Below are positions 37,523 through 45,863 of a stretch of DNA of 64,000 nt, one piece after another. The position numbers and the translations under genes are program-made. This stretch comes from Selenomonadales bacterium (GTDB taxonomy: Bacteria > Bacillota > Negativicutes > Sporomusales > UBA7701), in NCBI GenBank assembly GCA_029976065.1, contig JARKNV010000016.1, positions 47,859-111,858 of the forward strand, given 5' to 3'. Below the pieces are notes generated by a model. The model had not been told where the DNA came from, did no database searches, and saw only the letters and a list, made by a program, of their open reading frames with translations. The first letter of the stretch is position 1, and every line of letters begins with the position of its first letter.

Positions 37523-39268
37523 ATGCGGCCTTACGACCCAACCGGCCTCACGCGGACCAAATACTTCTTTTTTACCGGCAAGGGCGGCGTCGGCAAAACG
37601 TCGGTAGCGTGCGCAACAGCGGTCACCTTGGCCGACAGCGGCAAAAACGTCATGCTGATCAGCACCGATCCCGCCTCGAATTTGCAGGATGTCTTCGGTA
37701 TTGAACTTGATAACCAAGGCACACCTATACCTGAAGTGCCGAACCTTACCGTAGTAAACCTGGACCCCATCGAGGCGGCGCAGGCATATAAAGAGAAAGT
37801 GATCGGGCCGTACAAAGGAATATTGCCCGATGCTGCCATTGCCAGCATGGAGGAACAGTTGTCCGGGTCGTGCACGGTCGAAATCGCCGCCTTTAATGAA
37901 TTTTCGCATTATCTAACGGATGAAGGAATCAAAGACAAGTACGACCATGTCATATTTGACACCGCACCCACCGGTCATACCCTCCGGATGCTGCAGCTCC
38001 CCTCCGCCTGGAGCAGCTTCATCAGCGAAAATACCCATGGGGCTTCGTGCCTCGGGCAGCTATCCGGCCTGGAAAATAACCGGCAGATGTATGCCACTGC
38101 TGTTGCCACATTGGCTGACAGGGCCATGACAACCGTCGTTCTGGTCGCCAGACCGGAAAAAACCCCGCTGGAGGAAGCCGGACGGGCGGCGGCCGAACTA
38201 AGAGAGTTGGGCGTCAATAATCAGACGATGATCGTCAACGGGGTAATGGAACCCGATCCGGCCGGTGATGAAACGGCGCTAAGCCTGTACCGGAAGCAAC
38301 GGGAGGCGCTGCGGAACATACCCGCCTTGCTGGCTGATATCCCCGCTTACTCTATTCCCCTGCGGGCTTACAATGTGTACGGCGTGAAAAATATCCGCCG
38401 CCTGTTGACCGACGACGGCTGGGACGAGGCTGGCTCGGCGGCGCAAATAAGCGGCGTATACCCGCTGAAAGCCTTGATAGACGAGGTTTATCTTACTCGC
38501 AAAAAGGTCATTTTTACGATGGGGAAAGGCGGCGTCGGCAAAACCACGCTGGCGGCGGCGATCGCTTCGGGGCTGGCGGCCAAGGGGGCCAAAGTCCACC
38601 TCACGACCACCGATCCGGCTCATCATTTGCAGTTTCTGCTCAGCGACGGCGGGAATTTAAAGGTAAGCCATATCGATGAAGAGGCCGAAGTGGCAAAATA
38701 CCGGGAAGAAGTGCTCGCTAAAGCCAGGGAGTCGATGGGAGATGCGGACTTGGCCTATATCGAGGAAGATCTGCGGTCGCCGTGTACGCAAGAGATAGCG
38801 GTGTTCAGGGCTTTTGCCGACATCGTCGAACAAGCCACCGACGACCAGACTGTGGTTATTGATACCGCCCCGACCGGCCATACCCTGCTGCTACTCGATG
38901 CCACCCAGAGTTATCACAAGCAGATTCAAAAAAGTCAGGGCGATATACCGGAGAGCGTAAAACGGCTTCTCCCCCGCTTAAGAAATGCCGACGAAACCGA
39001 AGTCGTCATTGTGACCCTCCCCGAAGCGACGCCGGTCCATGAAGCCCTGAGGCTTACCGAAGACCTTGCGCGGGCTGGTATTCATTCAAAATGGTGGGTG
39101 ATAAACTCCAGCCTTTATCTGACCGATACCAAGCACCTCCTGCTAAAAGCCAAGGCACAGAGCGAGGTCGGGTGGATAAACCGGGTGGCGGCGATTTCCC
39201 AGGGCAATACGGTCTTGATCAAATGGCACGGTCAGGACCTGAAGGGTAAAGAATTATTAGCTTTATAA
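37523..39268 (+). CDS. arsA: ArsA arsenite-stimulated ATPase
   Basis: The 581-residue protein contains two fused ATPase halves, each with a deviant Walker A GKGGVGKT (about residues 19 and 334) and an FDTAPTGHTLR or IDTAPTGHTLL switch. Metalloid-binding Cys residues occur in SGSCTVEIA and RSPCTQEIA. It powers arsenite export through Acr3. ATG 37523 gives the typical ArsA N terminus (PTGLTRTKYFFFTGKGG); ATG 37487, overlapping arsD, is possible. Confidence 0.94.
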   Translation: MRPYDPTGLTRTKYFFFTGKGGVGKTSVACATAVTLADSGKNVMLISTDPASNLQDVFGIELDNQGTPIPEVPNLTVVNLDPIEAAQAYKEKVIGPYKGILPDAAIASMEEQLSGSCTVEIAAFNEFSHYLTDEGIKDKYDHVIFDTAPTGHTLRMLQLPSAWSSFISENTHGASCLGQLSGLENNRQMYATAVATLADRAMTTVVLVARPEKTPLEEAGRAAAELRELGVNNQTMIVNGVMEPDPAGDETALSLYRKQREALRNIPALLADIPAYSIPLRAYNVYGVKNIRRLLTDDGWDEAGSAAQISGVYPLKALIDEVYLTRKKVIFTMGKGGVGKTTLAAAIASGLAAKGAKVHLTTTDPAHHLQFLLSDGGNLKVSHIDEEAEVAKYREEVLAKARESMGDADLAYIEEDLRSPCTQEIAVFRAFADIVEQATDDQTVVIDTAPTGHTLLLLDATQSYHKQIQKSQGDIPESVKRLLPRLRNADETEVVIVTLPEATPVHEALRLTEDLARAGIHSKWWVINSSLYLTDTKHLLLKAKAQSEVGWINRVAAISQGNTVLIKWHGQDLKGKELLAL

Positions 39269-39657
39269 CCGCTTCCGCCCAAGCCTGAAAACGGTCGCTC
39301 TCGCTTGCTCCGAGCGGCGTGCGATCTCCCCGCATATTTTCTCGGTCAGTTCGGGGGAGGGGATGGTTTTTCCCTTTTCCAGGCCCAGCTTGGTTAAGAA
39401 AAAAGCTTGAGGCTCGATACCGATGTTTTCGATGACTTTCTTGGCGCACCCCGTTTCGCGCCCGTCGACCGTGACTACCATGCCGGTGGCTTTCGCCGCG
39501 TCGATGAACGGCTGAAGCCCGGCGCCGATGCCGGCGAGGCAGCTGGCTTTACCGTGGCGAAGCCGGCCGGCCTTAGTTTGCGGCTGACAGCAGGCCGCCT
39601 CGCCAGGGCGCGATTACCCGAGATGACTTTCCGGGCAAGAAAATATTTACACTCCAT
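39266..39657 (-). pseudogene. DGC-domain putative zinc-binding protein, frameshifted
   Basis: The intact part (39266-39481 plus upstream codons) reads KASCLAGIGAGLQPFIDAAKATG, VDGRETGCAKKVIENIG and LTKLGLEKGKTIPS, the pattern of DGC-domain proteins found beside ars genes. The preceding N-terminal part (SGNRALARR, RKLRPAGFAT) lies in another frame, so a frameshift occurred near 39550. The usual start with the first Cys motif is degraded. Probably inactive. It is convergent with arsA, and its 3' end overlaps or touches the arsA stop. Confidence 0.7.
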
Positions 39658-39704
39658 AATTTTTATAATATTATAAAGGTATAATGTAACAAGAAGGAGA
39701 GCGT

Positions 39705-40052
39705 ATGGCTGAAGACATCATGACAAGGCTGACGGCAGAATTCCTGAAATCTCTTTCCCATCCAGCCCGCATCAGAATTCTGCGGTTATTGGCGCCCGGA
39801 GAGCGCTGCGTCTGCGAACTGATAGCCGAAATCGATATCGAGCAGTCGAACTTGTCGCAGCATTTGAGTGTGCTCAAGAAGCAGGGGATCATCGATTCAC
39901 GCAAAGAGGGGACTAAGGTTATCTACCGGATCATGCACCCTTCCGTGCTTGAAGTAATCAACGCGGTGGAAAAGACGATCGGCGATCAGCTCACGGAAAG
40001 CCGGAAGCTTCTCAGCCAACTGGGAAAGGGCGGGATACCCAATGAAAATTGA
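39705..40052 (+). CDS. Second ArsR-family repressor
   Basis: A 115-residue winged-helix regulator with GERCVCELIAEIDIEQSNLSQHLSVLKKQG: the CVC metalloid site is adjacent to the recognition helix. It overlaps the next gene by 11 nt and precedes a permease, so it heads a second arsenic-type operon. An AT-rich region before it (ATTATAAAGGTATAAT near 39669) is a candidate promoter and operator. Confidence 0.88.
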   Translation: MAEDIMTRLTAEFLKSLSHPARIRILRLLAPGERCVCELIAEIDIEQSNLSQHLSVLKKQGIIDSRKEGTKVIYRIMHPSVLEVINAVEKTIGDQLTESRKLLSQLGKGGIPNEN

Positions 40053-40272
40053 AATCCTCGGCATGGGGTGCCAGAAGTGCGCCAACCTTTACGAGAACAC
40101 GAAGCAGGCGGTTGCCGAGCTTGGCCTGTCCGCAGAGATCGTCAAGGTTGAAAACATCAAGGATATCATGAATTATGGGGTAATGTCGACGCCCGCCCTT
40201 GTTGTCGACGGGGTGGTAAAGGTATCCGGCAAGGTTCCCGGCAAGGACGAAATCAAGGGATACTTGAAATAG
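40042..40272 (+). CDS. Small thioredoxin-family protein
   Basis: A 76-residue thioredoxin/glutaredoxin-like protein of the MTH895/TM0996 type with the redox motif GCQKC (Cys10 and Cys13) and a cis-Pro in VMSTPALVVDG. Such proteins are regularly encoded with ArsR and an ArsP-like permease, and may reduce or handle metalloid thiols. It is translationally coupled to the upstream arsR. Confidence 0.88.
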   Translation: MKIEILGMGCQKCANLYENTKQAVAELGLSAEIVKVENIKDIMNYGVMSTPALVVDGVVKVSGKVPGKDEIKGYLK

Positions 40273-40286
40273 AGGGGCTTCGCACC

Positions 40287-40326
40287 ACAGCCACCCGGGC
40301 GTCTGCCGGGGCGGCTGTTTCTTTTG
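40287..40326 (+). terminator. Terminator after the thioredoxin gene
   Basis: ACAGCC-A-CCC pairs with GGGG-C-GGCTGT around an 11-nt loop, then TTTCTTTT. It separates the thioredoxin gene from the permease gene, which has its own AT-rich promoter region at 40330-40395. Confidence 0.7.
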
Positions 40327-40410
40327 GTGGAAGGTATTTACAAGATTTAATATATATGATAAATTTATAATATAATAAAAATATAAAATAATTGGACGAG
40401 GTGGTAACCC

Positions 40411-41577
40411 GTGTCGGAGGCCCAGAAGCTTTTGGCGATTGTCGCCGTATTCTTGCTTGCGTATTTTATGCCAGCCGAAAGCGGACGTTTTCAAGGAGCG
40501 CTACTTGAAGCCTTCAGGATGCTGAACGAGTATGCGCGCCTGCACGTCCTGTTGTGCCTGGTGCCGGCCCTGTTTATCGCCGGCGCAATCTCGACCTTTA
40601 TCCGCCAGCAGGCGGTCATGCGTTATCTCGGCGCCGAGGCGAACAAGGTTCTGGCGTACTGCGTCGCCTCGGTGTCGGGAACGATTCTGGCCGTATGTTC
40701 CTGTACCGTGTTGCCCCTTTTTGCGGGGATATACTCGCGGGGGGCCGGTATCGGCCCGGCGACGGCCTTTCTTTATTCTGGTCCGGCCATCAATGTTTTG
40801 GCGATCATCCTCACGGCCAGGATACTGGGCTTTGAGATGGGGGTGGCCAGAGCGGTCGGCGCGGTGGCCTTTTCGATTGTCATCGGCCTGATCATGGCGT
40901 TTATTTACAGGAAGGAGGAGGCCGCTAAGAAGGAGGCGTTTGTAGCGCCGGCAGCCGATGCGCCTTCGCGGGCGCTTTGGCAGGAGATCGTCTACTTCGG
41001 CGGAATGGTGGCATTCCTGGTATTTGCCAACTGGGCCACGCCTGTCGATTCCACCGGCCTATACGCCTCCGTGTACGCTTATAAGTGGATGCTGGCCGGC
41101 ATCAGCCTTGCCCTGGTGGTGTATACATCCCTGGCGTGGTTCGTAAAGAGCGAACTGATTGAATGGCGCGAGAGCACCTGGTTCTTCACCAAGCAGATAA
41201 TGCCGCTGCTGCTGGGCGGCGTTCTCGTCGCCGGCTTTTTGATGGGGCGTCCGGGTATGGATTCGGGCATTATCCCGGACGAGTATATTATTATGCTGGT
41301 CGGCGGCAATAGTCTGTGGGCCAATCTATTCGCGAGCGTGGTCGGCGCCTTCATGTACTTTGCGACGCTTACCGAGGTCCCGATTCTCCAGGGACTGATG
41401 GGCTCGGGGATGGGGAAGGGGCCCGCGCTCGCGCTACTTCTGGCCGGACCCGCGCTCAGTCTGCCGAGTATGATAGTTCTGCGCCAGATCATGGGCACGG
41501 AAAAAACGGCTGTGTATGTGTCGCTGGTCGTGATTATGGCGACGATAACGGGGATGATGTACGGTGCCTGGTTTTGA
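40411..41577 (+). CDS. ArsP-like permease (UPF0718/DUF318 family)
   Basis: A 388-residue membrane protein with about ten helices. It has the family core VCSCTVLPLFAGIYSRGAGIGPATAFLYSGPAINVLA (CSC near 91-93) and a repeat-like second half TLTEVPILQGLMGSGMGKGPALALLLAGPALSLPS. Members near arsR genes include ArsP, an exporter of trivalent organoarsenicals. The substrate here is not certain, but the ArsR-thioredoxin context supports arsenic. GTG start at 40411 with GAGGTGG upstream. Confidence 0.85.
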   Translation: MSEAQKLLAIVAVFLLAYFMPAESGRFQGALLEAFRMLNEYARLHVLLCLVPALFIAGAISTFIRQQAVMRYLGAEANKVLAYCVASVSGTILAVCSCTVLPLFAGIYSRGAGIGPATAFLYSGPAINVLAIILTARILGFEMGVARAVGAVAFSIVIGLIMAFIYRKEEAAKKEAFVAPAADAPSRALWQEIVYFGGMVAFLVFANWATPVDSTGLYASVYAYKWMLAGISLALVVYTSLAWFVKSELIEWRESTWFFTKQIMPLLLGGVLVAGFLMGRPGMDSGIIPDEYIIMLVGGNSLWANLFASVVGAFMYFATLTEVPILQGLMGSGMGKGPALALLLAGPALSLPSMIVLRQIMGTEKTAVYVSLVVIMATITGMMYGAWF

Positions 41578-41689
41578 TTTAATGTTTCTATTCCTGATTC
41601 CTATTTTTTGCCGGCCAATTGGCCGGCTGGCAGACCTTGACAACCGGCCTCATTCGGTCTATGATACCTGGAGAAAGGGGGCATGAAAC

Positions 41690-41749
41690 ATGTCTAAAAA
41701 GTTTGATTCGGCCATTGTGTCCGTCGCGGAGGGAAAAGAGACGGACTAA
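41690..41749 (+). CDS. Possible 19-residue leader peptide upstream of rsgA
   Basis: ATG 41690 follows the strong SD GGAGAAAGGGGG and opens 19 codons to TAA 41747-41749. Its codons 13-16 form the left arm of the hairpin at 41728-41765, so its translation could influence that structure. Expression is uncertain. Confidence 0.45.
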   Translation: MSKKFDSAIVSVAEGKETD

Positions 41750-41795
41750 AGGCTGTTTTCCCTCCAAAAGCGCCAATACGATTTTTGGAGGAAAA
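41728..41795 (+). promoter_or_regulatory. Candidate translational switch in the rsgA leader
   Basis: GGAGGGAAAA (41728-41737) is perfectly complementary to TTTTCCCTCC (41756-41765). The same CCTCC arm can instead pair with the rsgA Shine-Dalgarno GGAGGAAAA at 41787-41795. The pairings exclude each other, so the left arm acts as an anti-anti-SD. The left arm lies inside a short upstream frame. Confidence 0.5.
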
Positions 41796-41796
41796 A

Positions 41797-42876
41797 ATGG
41801 AAAATATAAATTTGGCCCACTACGGCCTAACCCCGCGGTTCGCCCAGGAAGCCGCCCTCTACGGCGGCCTGCATATCGCCCGGGTTTCGCAGCAGCACCG
41901 CGACCTCTACAAAGTCATCGGCGAAGCGGGGGAGTACTCCGCCGCCGTTTCCGGCAAGCTGGCCTACGACGCCGCCGGCGGCGAGGACTTCCCGGCGGTC
42001 GGCGACTGGGTCATGACCGACCGGCCGGACGACCGCTCCGGCAGCGCCGTCATTCACCACATCCTCACGCGCAAGAGCCTGTTCGCCCGCAAAGCCGCCG
42101 GCACGGCCGCCGCCACGCAGATCATCGCCGCCAACATCGACACCATCTTCATCTGCATGGCCTTGGGCACCGACTTCAACCTGCGCCGCCTGGAACGCTA
42201 CCTCACCGTAGCATGGGGCAGCATGGCCACCCCGGTCGTCGTCCTCACCAAGGCCGACCTGTGCGCCGACCTGGCCGCCCGCCTCGCCGAGGTCGCCGCC
42301 GTCGCCGTCGGCACCGCCGTCGTTGTCTGCTCCGGCAAAGAGGACGGCGGCCACCGGGACATTCTCCCCTATATCGCAGCAGGCAAAACGATCGCCTTCA
42401 TCGGCTCGTCCGGCGTCGGCAAATCCACCCTCATCAACCGCCTGCTCGGCCGCGAGCTCCTGGCCACCAACGCCATCCGCGAAGACGACGGCCGCGGGCG
42501 GCACACCACCACCCACCGCCAGCTATTGCTGCTGCCCGGCGGAGGCGTCGTCATCGACACCCCCGGCATGCGCGAGCTTCAGCTCGACAGCGGCGATCTC
42601 GCCGGCGCCTTCGACGACATCGAAGCCTTGGCCGCGAACTGCAAATACAACGACTGTTCCCACAGCGGCGAACCGGGCTGCGCCGTCCGCCGAGCCGTCG
42701 AAGACGGCCAACTGTCCGCGGAGCGCCTCCTGAGCTTCGCCAAGCTCCGCAAAGAGCTTGGCTACGAAGGCCTGAACTTCCGCCAGCTGGAACAGGAAAA
42801 AATCAAAAGAATGTTCGGCAGCCGCGGCGAAATGAAACAACTCATACGCCACGCGAAAAACAAAAACAGGCGTTGA
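41797..42876 (+). CDS. rsgA: Ribosome small subunit-dependent GTPase RsgA
   Basis: The 359-residue late 30S assembly factor has an N-terminal OB-like domain, then the circularly permuted GTPase motifs: TKAD (G4, about 148), GSSGVGKST (G1, about 201-209) and DTPGMRE (G3, about 254). A C-terminal zinc knuckle follows (CKYNDCSHSGEPGC). Start ATG 41797 has GGAGG 5 nt before it; TTG 41785 is in frame but lies on the SD itself. Confidence 0.93.
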   Translation: MENINLAHYGLTPRFAQEAALYGGLHIARVSQQHRDLYKVIGEAGEYSAAVSGKLAYDAAGGEDFPAVGDWVMTDRPDDRSGSAVIHHILTRKSLFARKAAGTAAATQIIAANIDTIFICMALGTDFNLRRLERYLTVAWGSMATPVVVLTKADLCADLAARLAEVAAVAVGTAVVVCSGKEDGGHRDILPYIAAGKTIAFIGSSGVGKSTLINRLLGRELLATNAIREDDGRGRHTTTHRQLLLLPGGGVVIDTPGMRELQLDSGDLAGAFDDIEALAANCKYNDCSHSGEPGCAVRRAVEDGQLSAERLLSFAKLRKELGYEGLNFRQLEQEKIKRMFGSRGEMKQLIRHAKNKNRR

Positions 42877-42890
42877 GCCTAGCGGAACAA

Positions 42891-42917
42891 CAGGGGCCGG
42901 CAACAAGCCGGCCCCTG
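42891..42917 (+). terminator. GC-rich hairpin after rsgA
   Basis: CAGGGGCCGGC and GCCGGCCCCTG form a perfect 11-bp stem with a 5-nt loop. No T tract follows; the next hairpin probably completes termination. Confidence 0.6.
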
Positions 42918-42946
42918 TGAATTATGAGCATCGCTGCCCCCCTGCC

Positions 42947-42980
42947 AAAAGAGGCCGCCGCATTTGCGGCAGCCTCTTTT
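42947..42980. terminator. Bidirectional terminator between rsgA and the repeat-protein gene
   Basis: AAAAGAGGC-C-GCCGC pairs with GCGGC-A-GCCTCTTTT around ATTT, with A and T runs at both sides, serving both converging genes. Confidence 0.85.
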
Positions 42981-42985
42981 CAGCC

Positions 42986-44068
42986 TCACTGCTCGGTAGC
43001 GAAAACCTCGACCGGCAGCCTGAACTCTGTCCTGAACTTGTTGGTGAGCAATTCGACCGCTTCGGAAAGCCCCACCGTCTTTTCGGTGTCGAAAACGAAA
43101 TTCCCCAAATATTTGCCGCTCTCCACCGACAGCACCGTTATATCGTCCTTTACCCTGTAGGTTATACCCCCAAAGCTGGTTCCCTGTTCGCTGAAATACA
43201 TTCTGAACAATACCACGGTACGATAGCCGGCATCTTTACCGTACTTCAGCAAATGCTCCTTTTTGACGACCAGGGCCTTTTGCATCGCGCTGTCGTCCGC
43301 AACCTTGGCGATAAACTCCACATATTCCGGCGATTTGGACTGGTAATCGCCATTATTGGTAATATCCGCATTGCCTATCTTGTCGGCGATCGACTTCGTT
43401 ACCGCGGCGAAATGCTCGGGCTTATTGATAATTTCGCGCGGCAATAACGTCAATACCGCGATGCTGTTGGCCGGAGCGCGCCTGCTTTCCTCCGCGTCTG
43501 CCGGCGTCCACTTGAAGTCGCTCTGCAGCTGGTCCGCCGCCCGCTGGGCGCTCTCCCGGAACGGTAACAGGTTCTCGCCGGTGTCGATAATTTTATTCAG
43601 GATAACCTTCCTGGCTTTTACCGAGAACACGGTGATATTCGTCTTTATCCGCGTTTTTTGCCGGGCGTCCCAGCCTCCGCGGTCATACTCGCCCGAACTG
43701 ATGGAGACAAACAAAACATGGCTGGCGCTGGTGTCTTCCCCGTACTTGTAGAAGAATTTGTGGGGGACCACCATCACCGCCTTTTCGTTGGCGGGGTACG
43801 ACTGAATACTCTCCACGAACTCCAGGAAGGCCGGCGATTTCGGGCTGCTGCCGCCGAAAATCATCACATTGCCGGCGCCGAACCTTTGCTCCAGACCCTT
43901 GGTCAGAATTTCCGTGCACCTGTTATCATCCCGGTAGAGCCTATCCAAAAAGACGATCACGAATAGCTTGACCTGGTCGGCCGTATTTTCCGCCGGATTT
44001 GCCGAAGCGGTCAGGCCCGTCGAGAAAACCGATAGCAATACAAACGTCGCGATGACCAGAATTCGCAT
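42986..44068 (-). CDS. Exported protein with two copies of an unknown domain
   Basis: A 360-residue protein with a signal peptide (MRILVIATFVLLSVFSTGLTASA). Two related halves follow, about residues 35-190 and 200-350. Each has a KSPxFxEFV or KSPEYVEFI segment, then KxxVVxxxxLxKYGxD, a VLFxxxxS strand, ITVxSVxxxK and a terminal helix before an F. The family is unknown to me; a similar fold may form the C-terminal part of the protease at 55463. ATG 44068 has AAGGAGG upstream. Confidence 0.75.
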   Translation of the reverse strand: MRILVIATFVLLSVFSTGLTASANPAENTADQVKLFVIVFLDRLYRDDNRCTEILTKGLEQRFGAGNVMIFGGSSPKSPAFLEFVESIQSYPANEKAVMVVPHKFFYKYGEDTSASHVLFVSISSGEYDRGGWDARQKTRIKTNITVFSVKARKVILNKIIDTGENLLPFRESAQRAADQLQSDFKWTPADAEESRRAPANSIAVLTLLPREIINKPEHFAAVTKSIADKIGNADITNNGDYQSKSPEYVEFIAKVADDSAMQKALVVKKEHLLKYGKDAGYRTVVLFRMYFSEQGTSFGGITYRVKDDITVLSVESGKYLGNFVFDTEKTVGLSEAVELLTNKFRTEFRLPVEVFATEQ

Positions 44069-44170
44069 TCTCGCGCCTCCTTTTCCAACAATGAGAATAT
44101 TATACATATCTGCCGTGATTCCTTTTTTGCGCGCCCGCAGGCGCTCCATCGGTGATCCGCGGGATCACGG

Positions 44171-44206
44171 CGGCAAAAAAGGAGGCCGGCATAAAACCGG
44201 CCCCCT
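44171..44206. terminator. Terminator of the PepSY-type gene
   Basis: GGAGGCCGG and CCGGCCCCC pair around CATAAAA, with AAAAAA to the left (T run on the minus strand). It follows the stop codon of the leftward gene. A separate palindrome GTGATCC-GCG-GGATCAC lies at 44152-44168. Confidence 0.7.
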
Positions 44207-44216
44207 TTGAATCACC

Positions 44217-44579
44217 CTAGCGTCTCTTGTTCCGCGCGCGGAGCAGGGGGATCGCCATATACACCCCCGACAGCGTCAGCACCACCAGCCCGCCGCCGGA
44301 AATATCGACCACCCAGCCCAGATTCACGTCGCCCACCTTGCCCTGGTGGAGCCCCTTGGCGACCCCGTACAGGCTGAACGACCCCGGCGCCGCCCCCGGC
44401 TGCCGTCCCGGCCCGGCCGGCGGCCCGCCCTGCGCCGCCTGAAGTCCCGGCGGCTTGCCCTTAGCCTGGCCGAACCACTCCGGCTCCGCCAGGATAAGGC
44501 CGGTCACGGCCTCGACCACCAACACTACGGCCAGGAGCAACCCGACCCACAAATGCACCCTGCGGACAAACTGCTGCAA
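44217..44579 (-). CDS. PepSY-associated membrane protein
   Basis: A 120-residue protein with an N-terminal transmembrane helix (RRVHLWVGLLLAVVLVVEAVTGLIL) typical of PepSY_TM proteins, a Pro/Gly-rich linker, a short PepSY-like segment (SLYGVAKGLHQGKVGDVNLGW) and a second helix (GGGLVVLTLSGVYMAIPLL). Start is TTG 44579 with GGAGGT just upstream. Function is unknown; such proteins are often in redox or iron-related membrane systems. Confidence 0.7.
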   Translation of the reverse strand: MQQFVRRVHLWVGLLLAVVLVVEAVTGLILAEPEWFGQAKGKPPGLQAAQGGPPAGPGRQPGAAPGSFSLYGVAKGLHQGKVGDVNLGWVVDISGGGLVVLTLSGVYMAIPLLRARNKRR

Positions 44580-44912
44580 ACCGGCACCTCCTGCAATAAC
44601 CCCTGCCGCACTCCGCCGCCCGCCCCGCGCCCGGGGCGCCGTGTCAGCTTCTCCGGCAAGAAGAACGGTATTCAAAACATTATAGCACAATGAATATTGG
44701 AATCTAATTGGAAAATAAATAATTCCATAGGGGGAGAGGCCCGCCCCGCCGTCCCTCAAGCACAGCCCCGCACCCCGGCGGCAAATCCGGCAAAAAATTT
44801 TGCAGGGATTTCCCATCATTCCTGGAATAGGAAAAAAATACCCCGCAACGTCCTGCCGGCGGCGACGGTAGCCGCCTGACCCTGGAACAATACCGCCACC
44901 GGAGGAATCAAC

Positions 44913-45329
44913 ATGCGCAACCCCGTCCAAACCATCGGCAACCTCATCGACAAAAGCGGCGTCGCCTTCATCGGCTCCGTCGACGGCGACGGCTTCCCCA
45001 ACATGAAAGCCATGCTGCCCCCGCGCTGCCGCGAAGGCATCCGCACCCTCTACTTCACCACAAATACCTCCTCTATGCGCGTCCGCCAGTACCGCGCCAA
45101 CCCCAAAGCCTGCGTCTACTTCTGCGACCGCCGCTTCTTCCGCGGCGTCATGCTCACCGGCACCATGGAAATCCTCGCAGACAGCGCCAGCAAACAACTC
45201 ATCTGGCGCGACGGCGACACCCTCTACTACCCCCTCGGCATCACCGACCCCGACTACTGCGTCCTCAGGTTCACCGCCCAAGCCGGCCGCTACTACAGCG
45301 ACTTCAAATCGGAAAATTTCCCCGTATAA
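44913..45329 (+). CDS. Pyridoxamine 5'-phosphate oxidase-family protein
   Basis: A 138-residue FMN-binding split-barrel protein (IGSVDGDGFPNMKAML; LYFTTNTSSMRVRQYRANPKACVYFCD). This subgroup often binds flavin or F420-like cofactors without known substrate. ATG follows CGGAGGAA, and the GNAT gene begins 11 bp after its stop, suggesting one operon. Confidence 0.85.
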   Translation: MRNPVQTIGNLIDKSGVAFIGSVDGDGFPNMKAMLPPRCREGIRTLYFTTNTSSMRVRQYRANPKACVYFCDRRFFRGVMLTGTMEILADSASKQLIWRDGDTLYYPLGITDPDYCVLRFTAQAGRYYSDFKSENFPV

Positions 45330-45340
45330 CGGAGCTGCCC

Positions 45341-45826
45341 ATGGAAATCACCATCAGACCGGCCGCCGAGGCCGACAGCGTCGCCCTTACCGACATCGCC
45401 TTCGCCGCCAAGCGCCACTGGAACTACCCGCCCGAATACATCGACAAATGGCGGCACGAACTCACCATCACCCCCGCCTACATCCGGGCCAACACCGTCC
45501 GCGTCGCCGAAGCCGGCGGGCGCCCCGTCGGCTTCGGCGCCCTCGTCCGGGTCGAGGCCGGCTTCCGGGTCGGCCAAACCTTCGTCGCCAAAGGCTACTG
45601 GCTCGACCACATCTTCCTCCTGCCCGCATACATCGGCCGCGGCATCGGCTCCCGGCTCGTCGCCGACCTCACACAACAATGCCGCCAGCGGCGCATCGGC
45701 AAAATCCACATCTTCGCCGACCCCCACGCCCGCGGCTTCTACGACAAACTCGGCGCCGTCTACCAGGGCGAATTCCCCTCCAGCATCCCCGGCCGCACCG
45801 TCCCCAAATACATCCTCGAAATATGA
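45341..45826 (+). CDS. GNAT-family N-acetyltransferase
   Basis: A 161-residue acetyltransferase with the acetyl-CoA motif LLPAYIGRGIGSRLVADL (about 90-107) and a C-terminal FYDKLGAVYQGEF strand-helix. It transfers an acetyl group to an unknown amine. It is paired with the flavin-barrel gene upstream and ends at a strong terminator. Confidence 0.88.
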   Translation: MEITIRPAAEADSVALTDIAFAAKRHWNYPPEYIDKWRHELTITPAYIRANTVRVAEAGGRPVGFGALVRVEAGFRVGQTFVAKGYWLDHIFLLPAYIGRGIGSRLVADLTQQCRQRRIGKIHIFADPHARGFYDKLGAVYQGEFPSSIPGRTVPKYILEI

Positions 45827-45828
45827 AA

Positions 45829-45857
45829 GAAACCATCGGCGATGCGCCGATGGTTTC
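45829..45857. terminator. Bidirectional terminator between the GNAT and CotF-like genes
   Basis: GAAACCATCGGCG and CGCCGATGGTTTC form a perfect 13-bp stem with a 3-nt loop. A-rich and T-rich edges allow use in both directions. Confidence 0.85.
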
Positions 45858-45863
45858 TTCGCC

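Noticed and set aside
44217..45281. One long minus-strand gene across the PepSY gene and the flavin-barrel gene
   Set aside because: Only the leftmost 120 codons look like protein, with a TTG start behind a good SD; the rest mirrors the plus-strand gene at 44913.
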